A stretch of DNA of 64,000 nt from Ananas comosus (GCF_001540865.1 NC_033625.1:8605804-8669803); one strand, 5' to 3'; positions 24,130 to 36,759 are shown, counted from the first letter of the stretch. A program made the numbers and translations. The notes: generated from the letters alone by a model not told the origin.

Positions 24130-24275
24130 CAAATACGAGATACAAGAACGGACCAACCAGGTCACTGATACGAAGTACGAAAACCAACCAACCAGGTCAC
24201 TGATACGAAGTACAAGAATCGACCAACCAAGTCACTGATATGAAGTGCAAGAATCGACCAACCAGGTCAACAGAT
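24130..24275 (-). repeat. 35 bp tandem repeats in LTR-A (5' LTR)
   Basis: Reverse-orientation units with GACCAACCAGGTCACTGATA and CGAAGTACAAGAA, matching the array at 12521-12683. Confidence 0.85.
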
Positions 24276-25357
24276 ACGCACATGGATAGAACCACTCTAC
24301 TCCTACTCAGGATACTAAGCATGCACACAACGAGTAGAGTATAATGGAATAACATGGGTGCAAGGCTCAATGTATACTATGTAATAATAACAACAGAAGA
24401 GTAAGGGTAAGAAACCATCACCGAGCGTGCACCACTGTACCGACGTCGGATCGAAGTACCCACCTGAACAAATGTCGCGCCTGTCTCCTGACTGCAAAAG
24501 AACGTCAACCGGACCTAAGGAGGGTCCACTAGGTTAGTGTCTAACCCACAACTAAGAGACCCCGAAAGCATAACCCCACAAATAAACCCACGAGAATCGG
24601 TTTCCCAAACCGATCGCCGTACTACGCCGGAAGTCCCGTAATCGCACCGAGACTACGCCAGTACCCACAGACTGTCCCGAAACTCACCGACTCGTACCAC
24701 GAGTCACCCGCTGCCACTAAATACAAATTTACGTGTGACTTGGCAGCAAAGACCTTAACTCACTCCAAAACGATTATCGTCGGATAATCGTTCCGATCCG
24801 GGTTCCTGGAAGTATCGATTTCGACACCGGAACCCACCGTCGCTCACCCGTCGTTTTCGAACCCTCAAAACAAAGCGAGTGACGAGCCAACAAGGCTCAG
24901 CGACGTGGCAAATGGTCACCAAGTATCGTCGGAAGAGTTTCGAACCGAAATCGCGTTTTGTCGGCGGATTTCACCGAAAAATGCGTCGGAAATACATTTT
25001 CGATCTTCGCAAAGGTCTGGGGCCTTGGACAATCAGTCCAGAGGTCACCCACTGCTCACCCATGCTGCCAACAGCAGCCGCAACAACCCAGAATACATAA
25101 AAGCCCTCCCGATTACCCGAAATCGCATTATTTCATGCGATTTCAGCGCTTTTATGGTCCGTCTACACAAACTAGAAGTCAATTAGCCAAACTGAGACAC
25201 CAGCTGACAGGTCTCGGCGTGATGGAGGCCGTGCTCATCTTTCGGAGCAATTCCGGCCACTGCGACAAGAGCGCGAGCGACGCGAACTTCAGCAAAATTG
25301 TGCGCTAAAACTAAAAATGCTTCAAATTCACTCATTCGGGGGTCTTTGACCTTAAAT

Positions 25358-25406
25358 GATGTGAGCACTGTGATCAGCACTAACCAACGATCACTGTGCT
25401 CACCTC
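25358..25406. other. Stem-loop conserved in LTR-A copies
   Basis: GTGAGCACTGTGATC and GATCACTGTGCTCAC arms around a short loop. Nearly identical to 18222-18270. Confidence 0.8.
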
Positions 25407-26487
25407 CGGAGGCATCAGAACAGCCTCAGGTCACCGGAACATTGATCCCAAACCGAAACAATGCGCAGAACAGCAAAAACATTGCTTATCAGCCAGGGCA
25501 GAGCTAGGGCTGGCCGGCGGCGGCCGGACGGCGGGAGCTCCGGCCAGGGACGAGCGCGGCCGGTCGATGGGGTCTAGGGCAGGTGCTGGCGAGCGGCGGG
25601 AGGCGGCCGGTGGCGCGGCGACTGCGATCCAATCCGCCAAGCTACTCTCGGGTTCAAGGGCGCCGGCGGCAAGGCGACGACCGGAGGAGGTCGTGGCGAC
25701 GTCGATCTGTCGCCGGAGGCCTAGGGTATCATGATGCGCCCCTCCGTGGGCGGCAGTATCGTGCGGTGGCCGAGGTGGCTCGGCCTCGGCCCGCACCAGC
25801 TCTGGACGGCCGCAGAGTGGAAGAGCGGCGGCCGACGGCTTCGGGGACGTCCGGGGATGAACGCCGGAGGTCGCCGGAGGTGTCTGGAGGGCGGCACTGC
25901 CGGCGGGGAGCATCGGCGCCGCGCGGATGCCGAGATCGCCCAGGCTCGGTCTGGGTGATCGCGGTTGGCCGCAAGGAGCTAGGGTGCCCCGTCGGCGCTC
26001 CGGGACGGTGGGGTAGCGGGCGGCGGCGAGCGGGATGTCGCCAGAAGGCGGCGCAGCCGATGGGGGGCGGTGGCCGCATGCGAAACCCGAGATCGAGCCT
26101 GCTCGGTTTGGGCTGACCCGAGCTGGCCGCAGCTTACTCAGCTGGCTCCAGCGGCGCGTGCTGACGGCGGAAACGTCCGGCGATGGTACCGGACGTTGGT
26201 CTCGGCTAGGGGATGGTGGCGCTCCGACTTAGATGACTCCTTGAGACCCCAACCACAACGTGGTGGAGTGGTTGGCAGAGAGGGAGGGAGAGGGTAGTGC
26301 GGAAGGGTTTTCCGGTGGCCGGAGGGGCTTGCCGGCGTTCAGGGCGCGCGCACGGTTGGGCAGGGATGCAGGTGGGGCGGCTAGGGTTCAGTTCGGCTAA
26401 AGAGAGGGCCAAAAGCTAGGGTTTCCTCATGAAACCCTAGTGCAACTACTATATACATATGTACATTTTGCAAGATAGTCCTCTCAG

Positions 26488-27647
26488 TGTAACGACCCAG
26501 CCCACTAGCAACAATAACTCGTTGGGCTCAATCACCGGCCCAAAATGCTTAAGCCCAGTTATTATTATTAGTGTCTATCCGTTAAGGCCCTGACGTCCTC
26601 GTCAGTCCAATTACACATACAGCCCAAGATCACCAGGCAATGTGAGACTTATCTCGCTAACCCGTCATCCAGACCCTGGCTCAGCCGAGACTCGCCACAC
26701 ATGTTCAGCTGGTGAACCGGCTCTGATACCAAATGTAACAACCCAGCCCACTAGCAATAATAACTCGTTGGGCCCAACCGCCGGCCCAAAATGCTTAAAC
26801 CCAGTTATTATTACTAGTGTCTAAGTCTCTTATAAACCCAATGACAACCCTTTTCCCATCCGATGTGGGACTATTGGGATGTCACAGACTCCCCCCGTTA
26901 AGGCCCTGACGTCCTCGTCAGTCCAATCATACACACAGCCCAAGATCACCAGGCGATGTGAGACTCGTCTCGCTAGCCCGTCATCCAGACCTTGGCTGAG
27001 CCGAGACTCATCTCACACTTCCGGCTGGTAATTGGCTATGATACTATCTGTGACGCCCCAACTTCCCAGGGGGTCACCCATCCTAGGACTACTCCCGTCC
27101 TAGCACGCTTAACTCTCTTAACCTCTTGGACCTTGCCACCACCCAAAATGCTTAAGCCGGGTTAAAAGTTTAGCCCTATTATATCTCATAAATAGGACTA
27201 GCTAGGGTCTCAACCACCGGTCCAAATGTAACGAATGTATGATACCAAATGTAACAACCCAGCCCACTAGCAACAATAACTCGTTGGGCTCAATCACCGG
27301 CCCAAAATGCTTAAGCCCAGTTATTATTATTAGTGTCTATTCGTTAAGGCCCTGACGTCCTCGTCAGTCCAATCACAAATACAGTCCAAGATCACCAGGC
27401 AATGTGAGACTTATCTCGCTAGCCCGTTATCCAGACCCTGGCTCAGCCGAGACTCGCCACACATGTTCAGCTGGTGAACCGGCTCTGATACCAAATGTAA
27501 CGACCCAGCCCACTAGCAATAATAACTCGTTGGGCCCAACCGCTGGCCCAAAATGCTTAAACCCAGTATTATTACTAGTGTGTAAGTCTCTTATAAACCC
27601 AACGACAACCCCTTTAACATCCGATGTGGGACTATTGGGATGTCACA
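26488..27647 (-). mobile_element. Mixed TRIM/Cassandra tandem array, TSD CTCAG/CTTAG
   Basis: 1,160 bp, beginning TGTAACGACCC and ending GGGATGTCACA, with 5 bp flanks CTCAG (26483-26487) and CTTAG (27648-27652). It holds four copies of a ~152 bp LTR that is not 5S-like (26488 truncated, 26734-26886, 27250 truncated, 27496-27647), alternating with a short internal domain carrying GTTAAGGCCCTGACGTCCTC, and one Cassandra 5S-like LTR at 27049-27212. Primer-binding sites GGCTCTGATACCA (TGGTATCAGAGCC on the minus strand) precede the second and fourth LTRs. The first and third LTRs are fused to the internal domain by the same deletion (GTGTCTAT joined to CGTTAAGGCC). Non-coding. Confidence 0.9.
27049..27212 (-). 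mobile_element. Cassandra LTR with 5S rRNA-like core inside the array
   Basis: Starts TGTGACGCCCC and ends AGGGTCTCA. The minus strand at 27054-27115 contains GAGTTAAGCGTGCTAGG and CCTAGGATGGGTGACC followed by CCTGGGAAGTTGGGG, a very close match to the 3' half of plant 5S rRNA including box A, the intermediate element and box C. This is the defining feature of Cassandra elements. Its second LTR is missing here; the neighbours are LTRs of the other TRIM type. Confidence 0.9.
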
Positions 27648-28678
27648 CTTAGGGATAATATTCTCAGTCAAGTCCTTCACAGCGCGCGTATTTTACACAT
27701 ACGCACCTCCACGTCCGATCTCACGCGATTTGGCACATAAAATATAGGGTCTCTTCGCGATTTATCCGTTTTGCCAATTTGACCCCTTAGCGGACCTTTC
27801 GCGTTTCCCGTAGATCCGTCCGTCAGATTTGCGAACGGATCGCACTAGTGCGATCAGCACAACGGAGACAATAAACCTACGATTTTGATTCACATCGATC
27901 GATCACGGATACGGGACGAAACCTGTCCGCTCTCCGATTTCCAAAAAACCACACACATATGCCAATGTGTAATCCCACTAAATCCTAGATTCAAATTCAA
28001 ATTTGAATCTCCTACCACTAGTAGGTACATGTAACATCACTCACCTTACTCTAGGTCACATACGCAGAGCACGAGGAGTCTCATTATGCAAGAACAGCAA
28101 AGAGCGAAAACCCACTTTTCGATAAAATCTCTTTTTCTCGAAAGCCGTGCGTCAGATCTGAAATCCGTCAGTGCCATTGGTTCCAGAATAGCTGAACCGG
28201 TTGAAACGAGCTATTGGATCGCTATGAACGGAGTCCGATACGCGCCGAAAGCCAATTCTACTATGTGGCTTCTTCGGAAAATCGGAGTTACTATTCACTT
28301 AAGTAAAAACTAAAAATCGCGTATCTTCTCCATTTTAGCTCATTTTCTCCTGAAACTTGATGAGTGCTTATGTAATTAAATTACACACAGGAACATTGTC
28401 AACAGAGAGTCTAATTGCACTGCCAAAATCTCAGTCCTTACAATTCTTCACATACACAAACTTACAAAAAATATTCACAGTATCCAATATCTTTCAATTA
28501 AATAACTAGAAAATTAGGTTTAAAAATAGAATGAGTTAAATAAAGCAACTCGAGTTTAAATTTTAAGTTTGATTTTATAATTTCAAACATGAATCTATAT
28601 TTTAATTCAAAATTTAGAATTTATTTTAAATTTTAAATTTTGGGTCCATAAATAGATTATTTAAAATTGAAATAAATT

Positions 28679-30638
28679 TGTCACGCCCTAGATTACTACA
28701 TTCCTCGGGCGCGCCAACAGATCTGTCGTATACAAAGAAATTTTTCGTGTATACAAAGTGATAGCTGTACCTGTAAACAAATAGGAGCTACAACCAAAGC
28801 ACAGAGCTGCTAAACAGAACATATATACAAAAACATACTAAGCCCACTGTACATACAATATCCAAAATACAACCTCGCTTCAGAGAGTACAACCAAAACA
28901 TAACTATATGTACATAATCACAACCCAAAACTACCTCTGAAGGGGTACTCCTCTAGCACAGTGATCAGGGATGGTAGGGATCTAGCTTGTGACTCCCTTA
29001 TTACGGTCAGAATCAACAGCAGTAGATGGCTCTGTAAAAAGGTAGCAACAACTGGGTGTGAGAACTACTACAAAATAGGGTAGTCCTCAGTGGGTACCGT
29101 CACCGATCCCAACGGCCTACCCACTAAGCCTACAGTAAAAGTATGCAAAGAATAGTAAAGTTAGTTGGAAAAACTCTACAGTTACAAGCCACTAGACCAC
29201 CGCTATCCAAACCCTACTTTCTGTAGACATAGTAATGCATCACTAGCTAAACAGTGACCTAATCTCAACGGACCGCCAACTGGCCAGCCCAGCCTGTATC
29301 CAAACTACACCGCACACCACCCACGACAGTGGCCGGTCCAAGAAACTGCCCAAATGGGACGGCTATGACATCAATGCAAGAAAAGTCTCACTCTGGAGCG
29401 GCACTCGTGGGAGCGATCCAACCGATTATGCAAGTGTGTCTCTGTCGAGCTCAATCAAGCTCACGCAGGCTATAGTCAAAACAAATAGAGGGTCAAACTG
29501 GTCTAACAATCAAGGCTCACGTGCCATCGGCACAATCTGATACAAGATGTAAACATCTAGGTCCACCGTTCGCCCCGACGGCACCCAACAGTACGGAACA
29601 GTCCAAACTCTACTGTAAAACGAGCTCGACCCCTCAGCACGAGCATAATCTCAACCTACACTAATCTAAGTATCCACGACGCACTAACAAAAGTGATACA
29701 ATAAAGAAATCAGCTCCCGAAGCTAAATCTATTAACAATTCGAAAATGACAGTGTAGGTTTAATTTGTTTTCTCCGAAGTCAAATCCCAGTTCAGCATAT
29801 AAAATTCATCTAAAATCATTAGACTATACTCTAAATTCAGATTTCATAAAAACATGCAAATCCATGAATTCGAGCTACTACACATGATGATCCATATAAG
29901 AAAATACATGCTGACACTCTACGACTTAGGAGGAATTCCGACGATTTCGGTAAACATTAACCCACTTCAAAAGCTCATCCAACACCGACTAGGAGTCGAT
30001 AGGCGAAACCCCGCACTAGCTCGACCTCCAACGGAAATACCCCCGAGGTGCGCGAGCAATCCTCCACAGACCAGAAGAAGAATCTGAGATGGACCCTCAG
30101 TTAGCTAGAGAGAGAAAAGAGGAGGAAAAGCTATGGCATTCTTCAAGCTTCCTAGGCTGATATATAAGCTGGAGGGTCGGTTGGAATAAACGCCACAGTG
30201 AAATGACCAAAAAACCCCTTACCAACTCAAACCTGCCGCCTGAGTACTAGCACTCAACTTGAGTACCGGTACCCAACACTCAACCCACAAAATCGCGTGT
30301 TGTGTATCGGTACTAGCCCAATAAAGTACCGGTACCCAGTCCCAGCACCGGTACTCACCAACAGGTACCGATACTCGACGCCAAGTTGCGAAAACCCGAG
30401 AGCAACAAACCATGTAATCCCTCTGGGTTACCGGTACTCCTCTCAGGTACCGGTAGACAACACTCAAAATCCTGCTTTTGCAGATTTCAGTGTTCGAACT
30501 CCAACTCTCACAGCTCTGAGTCCGTTTTTGCGTCTATTTCGCACCAAAACGACCTCGGCTCGTCCCGACACTCTAAAGATATATCGATAAGGTACTTATG
30601 TTGCAGTCAGTCCAACAACTAACCTCAGAGACACTACA
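28679..30638 (-). mobile_element. Solo LTR-E (1.96 kb), TSD AAATT
   Basis: On the plus strand it runs from TGTCACGCCCTAG to GACACTACA, with perfect 5 bp flanks AAATT (28674-28678 and 30639-30643). Reading on the minus strand it has a cluster of ACCGGT sites in its 5' part (30455-30263), then a promoter-like TATATAAGC (complement near 30159-30167) with an adjacent CT-rich leader, and a CCCACT dyad (29088-29127) near the end. There is no internal region. A truncated relative lies at 56141-56440. Confidence 0.88.
30263..30455. promoter_or_regulatory. GTACCGGTAC cluster of LTR-E
   Basis: Five ACCGGT sites plus two single-base variants, mainly as GTACCGGTAC, lie within 190 bp upstream (minus strand) of the TATA-like site of this LTR. 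Confidence 0.55.
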
Positions 30639-31194
30639 AAATTAACTAATTATTTTAAAATTATGGATTCAAAATACACTTTAAAATTTGAGTTTTGTTC
30701 ATAAATTTAAATATAAATTTATTAATTTAAAATTTTAAATTAATTCAAATTTTAAATTTGGGTATACATTAAAAAAAATTGTATGTTGTACCATCAACAT
30801 TAAATTTATTTGGAGATAAATTAAAGTTAAAATAATGAAACAATAAATTGACATATTCTACCAATAATTAACATTAAATTTAAAATATAAATATAAATTT
30901 AATTTAAAATTGAATGTAACATTTTGAATTAAATATAAATTAAAATTTGATACTTTTAGTTTAAAATATATAATTGAATTTTAGTCATCAGAATTGGAAA
31001 ATAAATAGAAAAATATTCAATGTATATAAAAAAATAGAACTTTATAATTATTGTCGGCAATAATTTGAATTTGAATTAGGATATGAGATATTTTTGAATA
31101 AAATATATAGATGAATTTACTTTTTGAAAATTTAAATTTTTGGATAAATATAATTCACAAATTTATGTTGATTTGAGATTGCTATTAAAATGGT

Positions 31195-31990
31195 TGTTGA
31201 TAGAATTAATTTTTTAACAAAAAAAAATATTGCATTCTGTTTGCGAAAATGGAAACAAGGTTTATATTTATCCAAATTTCTATCAATTAAAAAATATCTA
31301 TTGTAAAATATTTTTCACCAGCCCTATAAAAGAATATTCCATACTTATTGAAACAAAAATTTCTACGAAATACACATTGAAAATATTCATAGTATCCACT
31401 ATCTCTCAATTAACTAACTAAAAATAAATTATGTTTCAAAAATAGAATGATTAAAAAATAAGCCTATCAAATCGATTTTATATTTTAAATTTGCTTCATA
31501 ATTTCAAACGTGAATCCATATTTTAATTCAAAATTTAAATTAAATTTAAAATTTTAATATTTGGTTTTATAAATAGACTGTTTTAAAATGAAAATAATTA
31601 ATTAATTTAAAAATATATCAAATTTGAGAGATAGATGGGTTGATAAATAAATCTATATCTCCAGTAAATATTTATATTCAAAATTATGGTATTTTAAATT
31701 TTATTCATAAATTTAAATGTGAATTTATTAACTTAAAATTTAGAATTAGTTAGAAGTCTTAAAATTTATTTACAATTAAAAAAAATTTATATATTATAAA
31801 ACACATATGAAAAGTATTTACAATATAACTAAGTTAAAAATATATAAAACTTATTTGAAGACAAATTAAAATTCGAAAAAAAATCAATTGACGAATAGAC
31901 TCGTACCACCAATAACTACTTAAATTAAAAATATAAATATAAATTTAATATAATGAAATGTGATGTGTATCGCACATACACTATAACTAG
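31195..31990 (+). repeat. Second copy of the ~0.9 kb duplication in the Helitron candidate
   Basis: The order of blocks in 16640-16778 plus 28448-28678 plus 30644-31190 is repeated here: TTGCAAAAATAGAAA-like text, a CAGTATCCA(A/C)TATCT(T/C)TCAATTAA block, ATAATTTCAAAC(A/G)TGAATC(T/C)ATATTTTAATTC, then CATAAATTTAAAT(A/G)T(A/G)AATTTATTAA and AAATATAAATATAAATTTAAT. It extends to the proposed 3' terminus. Confidence 0.7.
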
Positions 31991-33050
31991 TATTTATAAA
32001 TTTATGACTTTATATATAGAGCAGTGACATTCTTATTTGTATAGAAGAATAAAATTTTTGGTTAAAATATAATTAAAAGATATGCTGATAGTTTCTTTTA
32101 AATTACTCTCAACAACTATTATGGTTGAAACCTATAACCGATATTATGAGCATAATTTCATCACCTACAACTATATTTTTTATACAGCTCCAATTGTAAC
32201 AGTTTCAATATATTATTTATATTTTTTGGGAGGCAATTGTTTATATACTTTGAAAAGTTTTCGACTTTTTTATTTATCCTTTTTAGAACGCTAATATTAA
32301 AAATATTTTTTTAATGCTCCAAATTATTTCAAATATATCTCTATAGTTAAATTCTATTAGTAAACAGTTAGAAATAATCGTTATCTTCGTAAAAATATTA
32401 TTTTGCCCTTTCAAATATAATCTTCTACCATATACAACTTTTCATATTTGCCTTAAATTAGAGACAAAAAAAAAATTTAAAATTTTTGCCTTTTTAAATA
32501 TATTTTGCTGCCATTACAAACTTTTCTTAGTTGAACTTAAGTTACAAATAAAAGAGATATTTTGATTTAGTTTTAATCTTTATAGAAATTTAATCTGGAT
32601 TTAATCCGAGATGACTTAACAGTTACTAACAACAATATTACTTTTGAATAACATAGAAATATATGAAGAATATATTTGAAACTAAAAAAATAAAGATTAT
32701 ATAAAATATTTCAAAAATTTTGAGAGATATATTTAATATTATTCCTTTTTTAAATCACATATACAGAACAATTACGACTATTTACAAACAAACAGAAAGC
32801 CCCTTACTCTGAATCACCTGACAAACCAGGTGATTGATTACCTGTTCAAACAGCGCGGGGATGGGAATTTGGCGAAAACAGAAAATAAAATTGAACACCA
32901 TATGGACATTATCAAAGCCCCTTTTCTCGAAGGGACATCAAATTTATTAAATTTCATTAAATTCAGACTGAATAATGCTGAGATTCATTAAGAAATTTAC
33001 TCAGCCAGCAAAAGAGGCAGATAATCAGTAAAAATAACTCTCCAGCTAGC
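31991..33050. other. AT-rich intergenic DNA
   Basis: No gene, LTR or repeat family recognised. Part of the downstream flank of the ferredoxin gene. Confidence 0.5.
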
Positions 33051-33254
33051 GCATTCGAATTTGTGATTTGTTGCCTTTAATCTGTAATTCAGATTCAGAG
33101 CATTGCGATGAGCCCCATTGTTTCGGTTTGAACACTTTCAAAAGTTCAATATTATTCATAACAGAACGTCACAAGCTAACACCACTACCACATACTAGGA
33201 AACAAGCACAGCATCTCGTTCAAACTAAAGTCCTAAAGCGACTAGCAAACAATC

Positions 33255-34007
<753 letters not shown>

Positions 34008-34015
34008 CTTGCAAC

Positions 34016-36332
34016 CTGATGAGCCAAAAAACCCAGATACGTCTTGTTAAAATAAATAGGTATTGCTTAGCCGATTAATATGTATAATAATGGCGTTACT
34101 ATTATATAGTGAAATAAAGTAAATGCCATCAATCATCCGATCAAAGAGGCAAGGGTAAAAAAAACAGTATTCTGATGAAAAGAAAAGGGAAATCATTGTA
34201 TGATTCTGCAGTACAAACTTGCAAAATACAACAGAATAAAGAGCATAAAATGCAGTACAAACTTGAAATTTGAAGTTTAAAATTTAAAATTTAAAATTTA
34301 AAAATTAAAATTTAAAATTTAAAATTTGACAATTCAAAATTTTAAATTAAAATTTTTAAAATGGCGTATTGAAACGGTTTTGGGAGTTGGAGGGGTAAAC
34401 TTATAATTTTATATAATATGCAAGATTAGCCGCGTTAAGCAATCCAAGATACACCCCCCTCTCCCCGCGGTAATATTTTCAGTGTAATCTTAAACTTTTT
34501 GTAATGCTGCAATACCGAATAGATTACATACCAGATAACCCAAACACAGCAATCCTATCAGAATTGCCTGTAATCCTGCCAAGATAACCCGAACCAAATG
34601 CACCCTAAAACTAAGAAGATCGCAAAATATGCAGCAATCATGCTCTTGATGCTATACGTTCCAATAAAGAGATTAGCACCTATTTCTCACCGGGACGAAG
34701 TAGATTACATATCAAGGCTATGGGCACATTGTTCAACTAATATATGGCATACAGGACTCTTTCTTTACCAACTGGACAAGATGAGAATATAATCACTTTG
34801 TCTTCTGCACTATACTATTAAGCTGAGAATTGAGGCAATGCATCAGCAAAGTATGAACTTAAACTGTGTAAACTCATCTTCGAAAGCTAGGGAGCCCCGC
34901 ATTCACCATAGAATAAACAGGAAGAAACCTTCCATATGATGTACTAATTGAACAAGAGCTAGACTAAGTATATATAACATACAGTAACAATATCATCCCT
35001 TTTACTTGACTGTAATGCATTTTATTTGCCTACTCCATGAGAAGGTTGACTGCATTACCTAGCTCTTTCAATTGGAGTTCTGCTAGCTCAGACAACTTGA
35101 CATTCAACTTCCACCAAAAGGCAGGCACAACAGTAAAATCTTCCATATTCTGCTATAAACTATTGTTGAGACTTGAGAGTCGTGGATCATAATCGTGTCA
35201 TGACCCAACTTGATTACTCCACTATCTTCAACTTAGTAATACAAAGCATAATGTGCTAAAACTTAAATGAGTTATAGCAACTAGTATTATAAAGCTAAAC
35301 TACTGATGCCAGAAAATTTGAACTCTTCTTTTACAATAAGTAAATGTTAGGTATAGATATACAGTATAATCAAACTTGTAGGATAAAATGCTCAAGAAAA
35401 TCATTTCTAGCAAGCTTAGAAACGCGTATAATCATTTGAAAGCAAATGGAATCTAAGAACCAACAGTTCCCTTCTCAATTCACCTGGTTGACGTGGTGCT
35501 AAAGGGGGGATTTTTTAAAAAAAAGGGAATCCAAGAAATAGCCAAAGGGTGCCTTGCTGTGACATTATGTGACATTACTGCATTTTTCATCTATAGTTGA
35601 TAATAAAATTATCAAAACCTCTCTCCAACTATGTCATAACATATTCCCAAAGCTCCAATATATTCCTCCACTATGACTATCAAAATATTGGCCAATCATC
35701 AATATTCAACTAGTGCTTCATATTCACTCTAAAGTCTAAACAAATGCCCAGTGGCTACTAAGTAATCGTTTCTCACATTTATTTCAAGATTTAATAGATT
35801 AACCTAATGTCAATGCATGATAGGGCGTTCACTGGGTGGAAATAGATACAAAGAGAAGAAGCTCAAGATTGATTATTATGGTTCTGATCAACAAAAAATT
35901 GCAAACCTCTACCATGAATAATCAAGGTAAAATCTAAGGAGACCTCCAAAACTTTAGCCCCGTTTGAACTTTGAAATGGGCCCTTCAACTTCATTTTTTT
36001 TCTTAATCGCCAAATTTTCGACTTCGATGTGTTTTAACTAGAGTTATTTAAACCCATTACAATTGGATGTTTGTTAAACTAATTAGACATTCCATCAAAT
36101 TTCACAGCTCTAACTACTTCTGTAGATGTAATGCAGAAATCTTAAGAAAGTAATAGCCGATATCTACTGAAACGGTTAATTTTCATCAAGTTCCTAACTT
36201 TGAACTCCAAATCAAATAACTAACACAAATCGGAGGTGTCGCCAAAAGTAAGAGAGCAAATCAGGGATCTATATCAAAATGACCTGTAGTTGACGGCATC
36301 CCCATACATTTCTACACAAAATAAAGTCCACC

Positions 36333-36408
<76 letters not shown>

Positions 36409-36571
36409 NNNAGGAAGCGATTGATGCGACATCTACACAAAGGATGTGGAGGATCTCAGAATTAGATCGGGAGCTCGTATAAAAGGAAAGAACACGATTA
36501 ACACACCGCCGATCCAATATTAGACGATAAATTAGACACAAACAAAAGGATCAAAGCTACGCAATCTATAC
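34016..36571 (-). other. Predicted 5' UTR intron of the ferredoxin gene (2.56 kb)
   Basis: A leader exon ending CTCCAGCAG is followed by GTATAGATTG (donor at 36571-36570). CTCATCAG|GTTGCAAG lies 8 bases before the start codon (acceptor at 34017-34016). The intervening DNA is AT-rich and non-coding, with a low-complexity AAATTTAAAATTT patch (34260-34365) and a (TA)n tract with a 3-base N gap. Without splicing, many upstream ATGs would precede the start codon, which supports an intron. Leader introns often raise expression in plants. Not proven without a transcript. Confidence 0.7.
36340..36408. repeat. (TA)n tract, followed by a 3-base N gap
   Basis: About 70 bp of alternating TA inside the predicted leader intron. 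Unknown bases are at 36409-36411. Confidence 0.95.
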
Positions 36572-36712
36572 CTGCTGGAGAGAGGTTGAGATCGAGATCG
36601 AGATCGAGATCGAGATCGAGAGGGGCGATTTCCCCAAGCTCTTTACAGAGGGGAGGAGAAGAGAGGGACAGAGAGGGGAGTAGGAAGAGGAGACGATGAT
36701 TCGAGAGGGCGC
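36572..36712 (-). other. Predicted 5' UTR exon with GATCTC microsatellite
   Basis: The pyrimidine-rich minus strand (TCTCCTCTTCC, CTCCCCTCTGT) includes about five and a half tandem copies of the hexamer ATCTCG (36588-36621), then the proposed donor. The start is placed 25-35 bp after the TATA box. CT-rich leaders are usual for plant genes. Confidence 0.65.
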
Positions 36713-36736
36713 GTACCCTAGCGAGCCTCGTCACTC

Positions 36737-36744
36737 CTTATATA
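36737..36744 (-). promoter_or_regulatory. TATA box of the ferredoxin gene
   Basis: GGGCTATATAAGGAG on the minus strand, upstream of the CT-rich leader and in line with the coding strand. Core is TATATAAG. Confidence 0.75.
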
Positions 36745-36759
36745 GCCCATTACTTATAA

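Larger units (their letters stand above)
16779..28442 (-). mobile_element. Complete LTR-A retrotransposon, TSD ATTCT
   Basis: An 11.66 kb element on the minus strand, flanked by a perfect TSD ATTCT (16774-16778 and 28443-28447). Layout on its own strand: 5' LTR 28442-22599, primer-binding site 22590-22578, internal region, polypurine tract 20156-20143, 3' LTR 20142-16779. The internal region is only 2.46 kb and has no usable gag-pol, so the element depends on proteins from elsewhere (LARD-like) or is a decayed deletion derivative. The LTRs are exceptionally long and differ by a 1.3 kb deletion in the 3' LTR and a 1.16 kb TRIM array in the 5' LTR. Confidence 0.92.
22599..28442 (-). repeat. 5' LTR of the LTR-A element, carrying a TRIM array
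   Basis: 5.84 kb, or about 4.68 kb without the insertion at 26488-27647. Same ends as the 3' LTR. It retains the tandem repeats (about 24130-24275) and the segment deleted in the 3' LTR. Outside these events the two LTRs align closely along their length (for example 22899-23700 with 17079-17880, and 27653-28442 with 19347-20142), which points to a fairly recent insertion. Confidence 0.92.
15200..31990 (+). mobile_element. Probable non-autonomous Helitron, interrupted twice
   Basis: The left end TCTATACTACTTATAAAAG follows an A, and the right end ATAACTAG is followed by T, as expected for insertion between A and T. Just before the right end GTGTAT-CGCAC-ATACAC forms a 6 bp stem with a 5 base loop, the usual Helitron 3' hairpin position. 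Removing the LTR-A element (16779-28442) and the solo LTR-E (28679-30638) with their TSDs leaves about 3.16 kb of AT-rich DNA. The right part consists of two diverged ~0.9 kb direct copies. No Rep/helicase coding sequence is present. Pairing of these two ends is an inference from continuity across the insertions. Confidence 0.5.

Noticed and set aside
27054..27115. Functional 5S rRNA gene
   Set aside because: Only the 3' half of 5S is represented, with changes, and it is embedded in a Cassandra LTR.
32082..32294. 70-codon AT-rich open frame
   Set aside because: Composition-driven hydrophobic translation in AT-rich DNA with no recognisable signal or domain.
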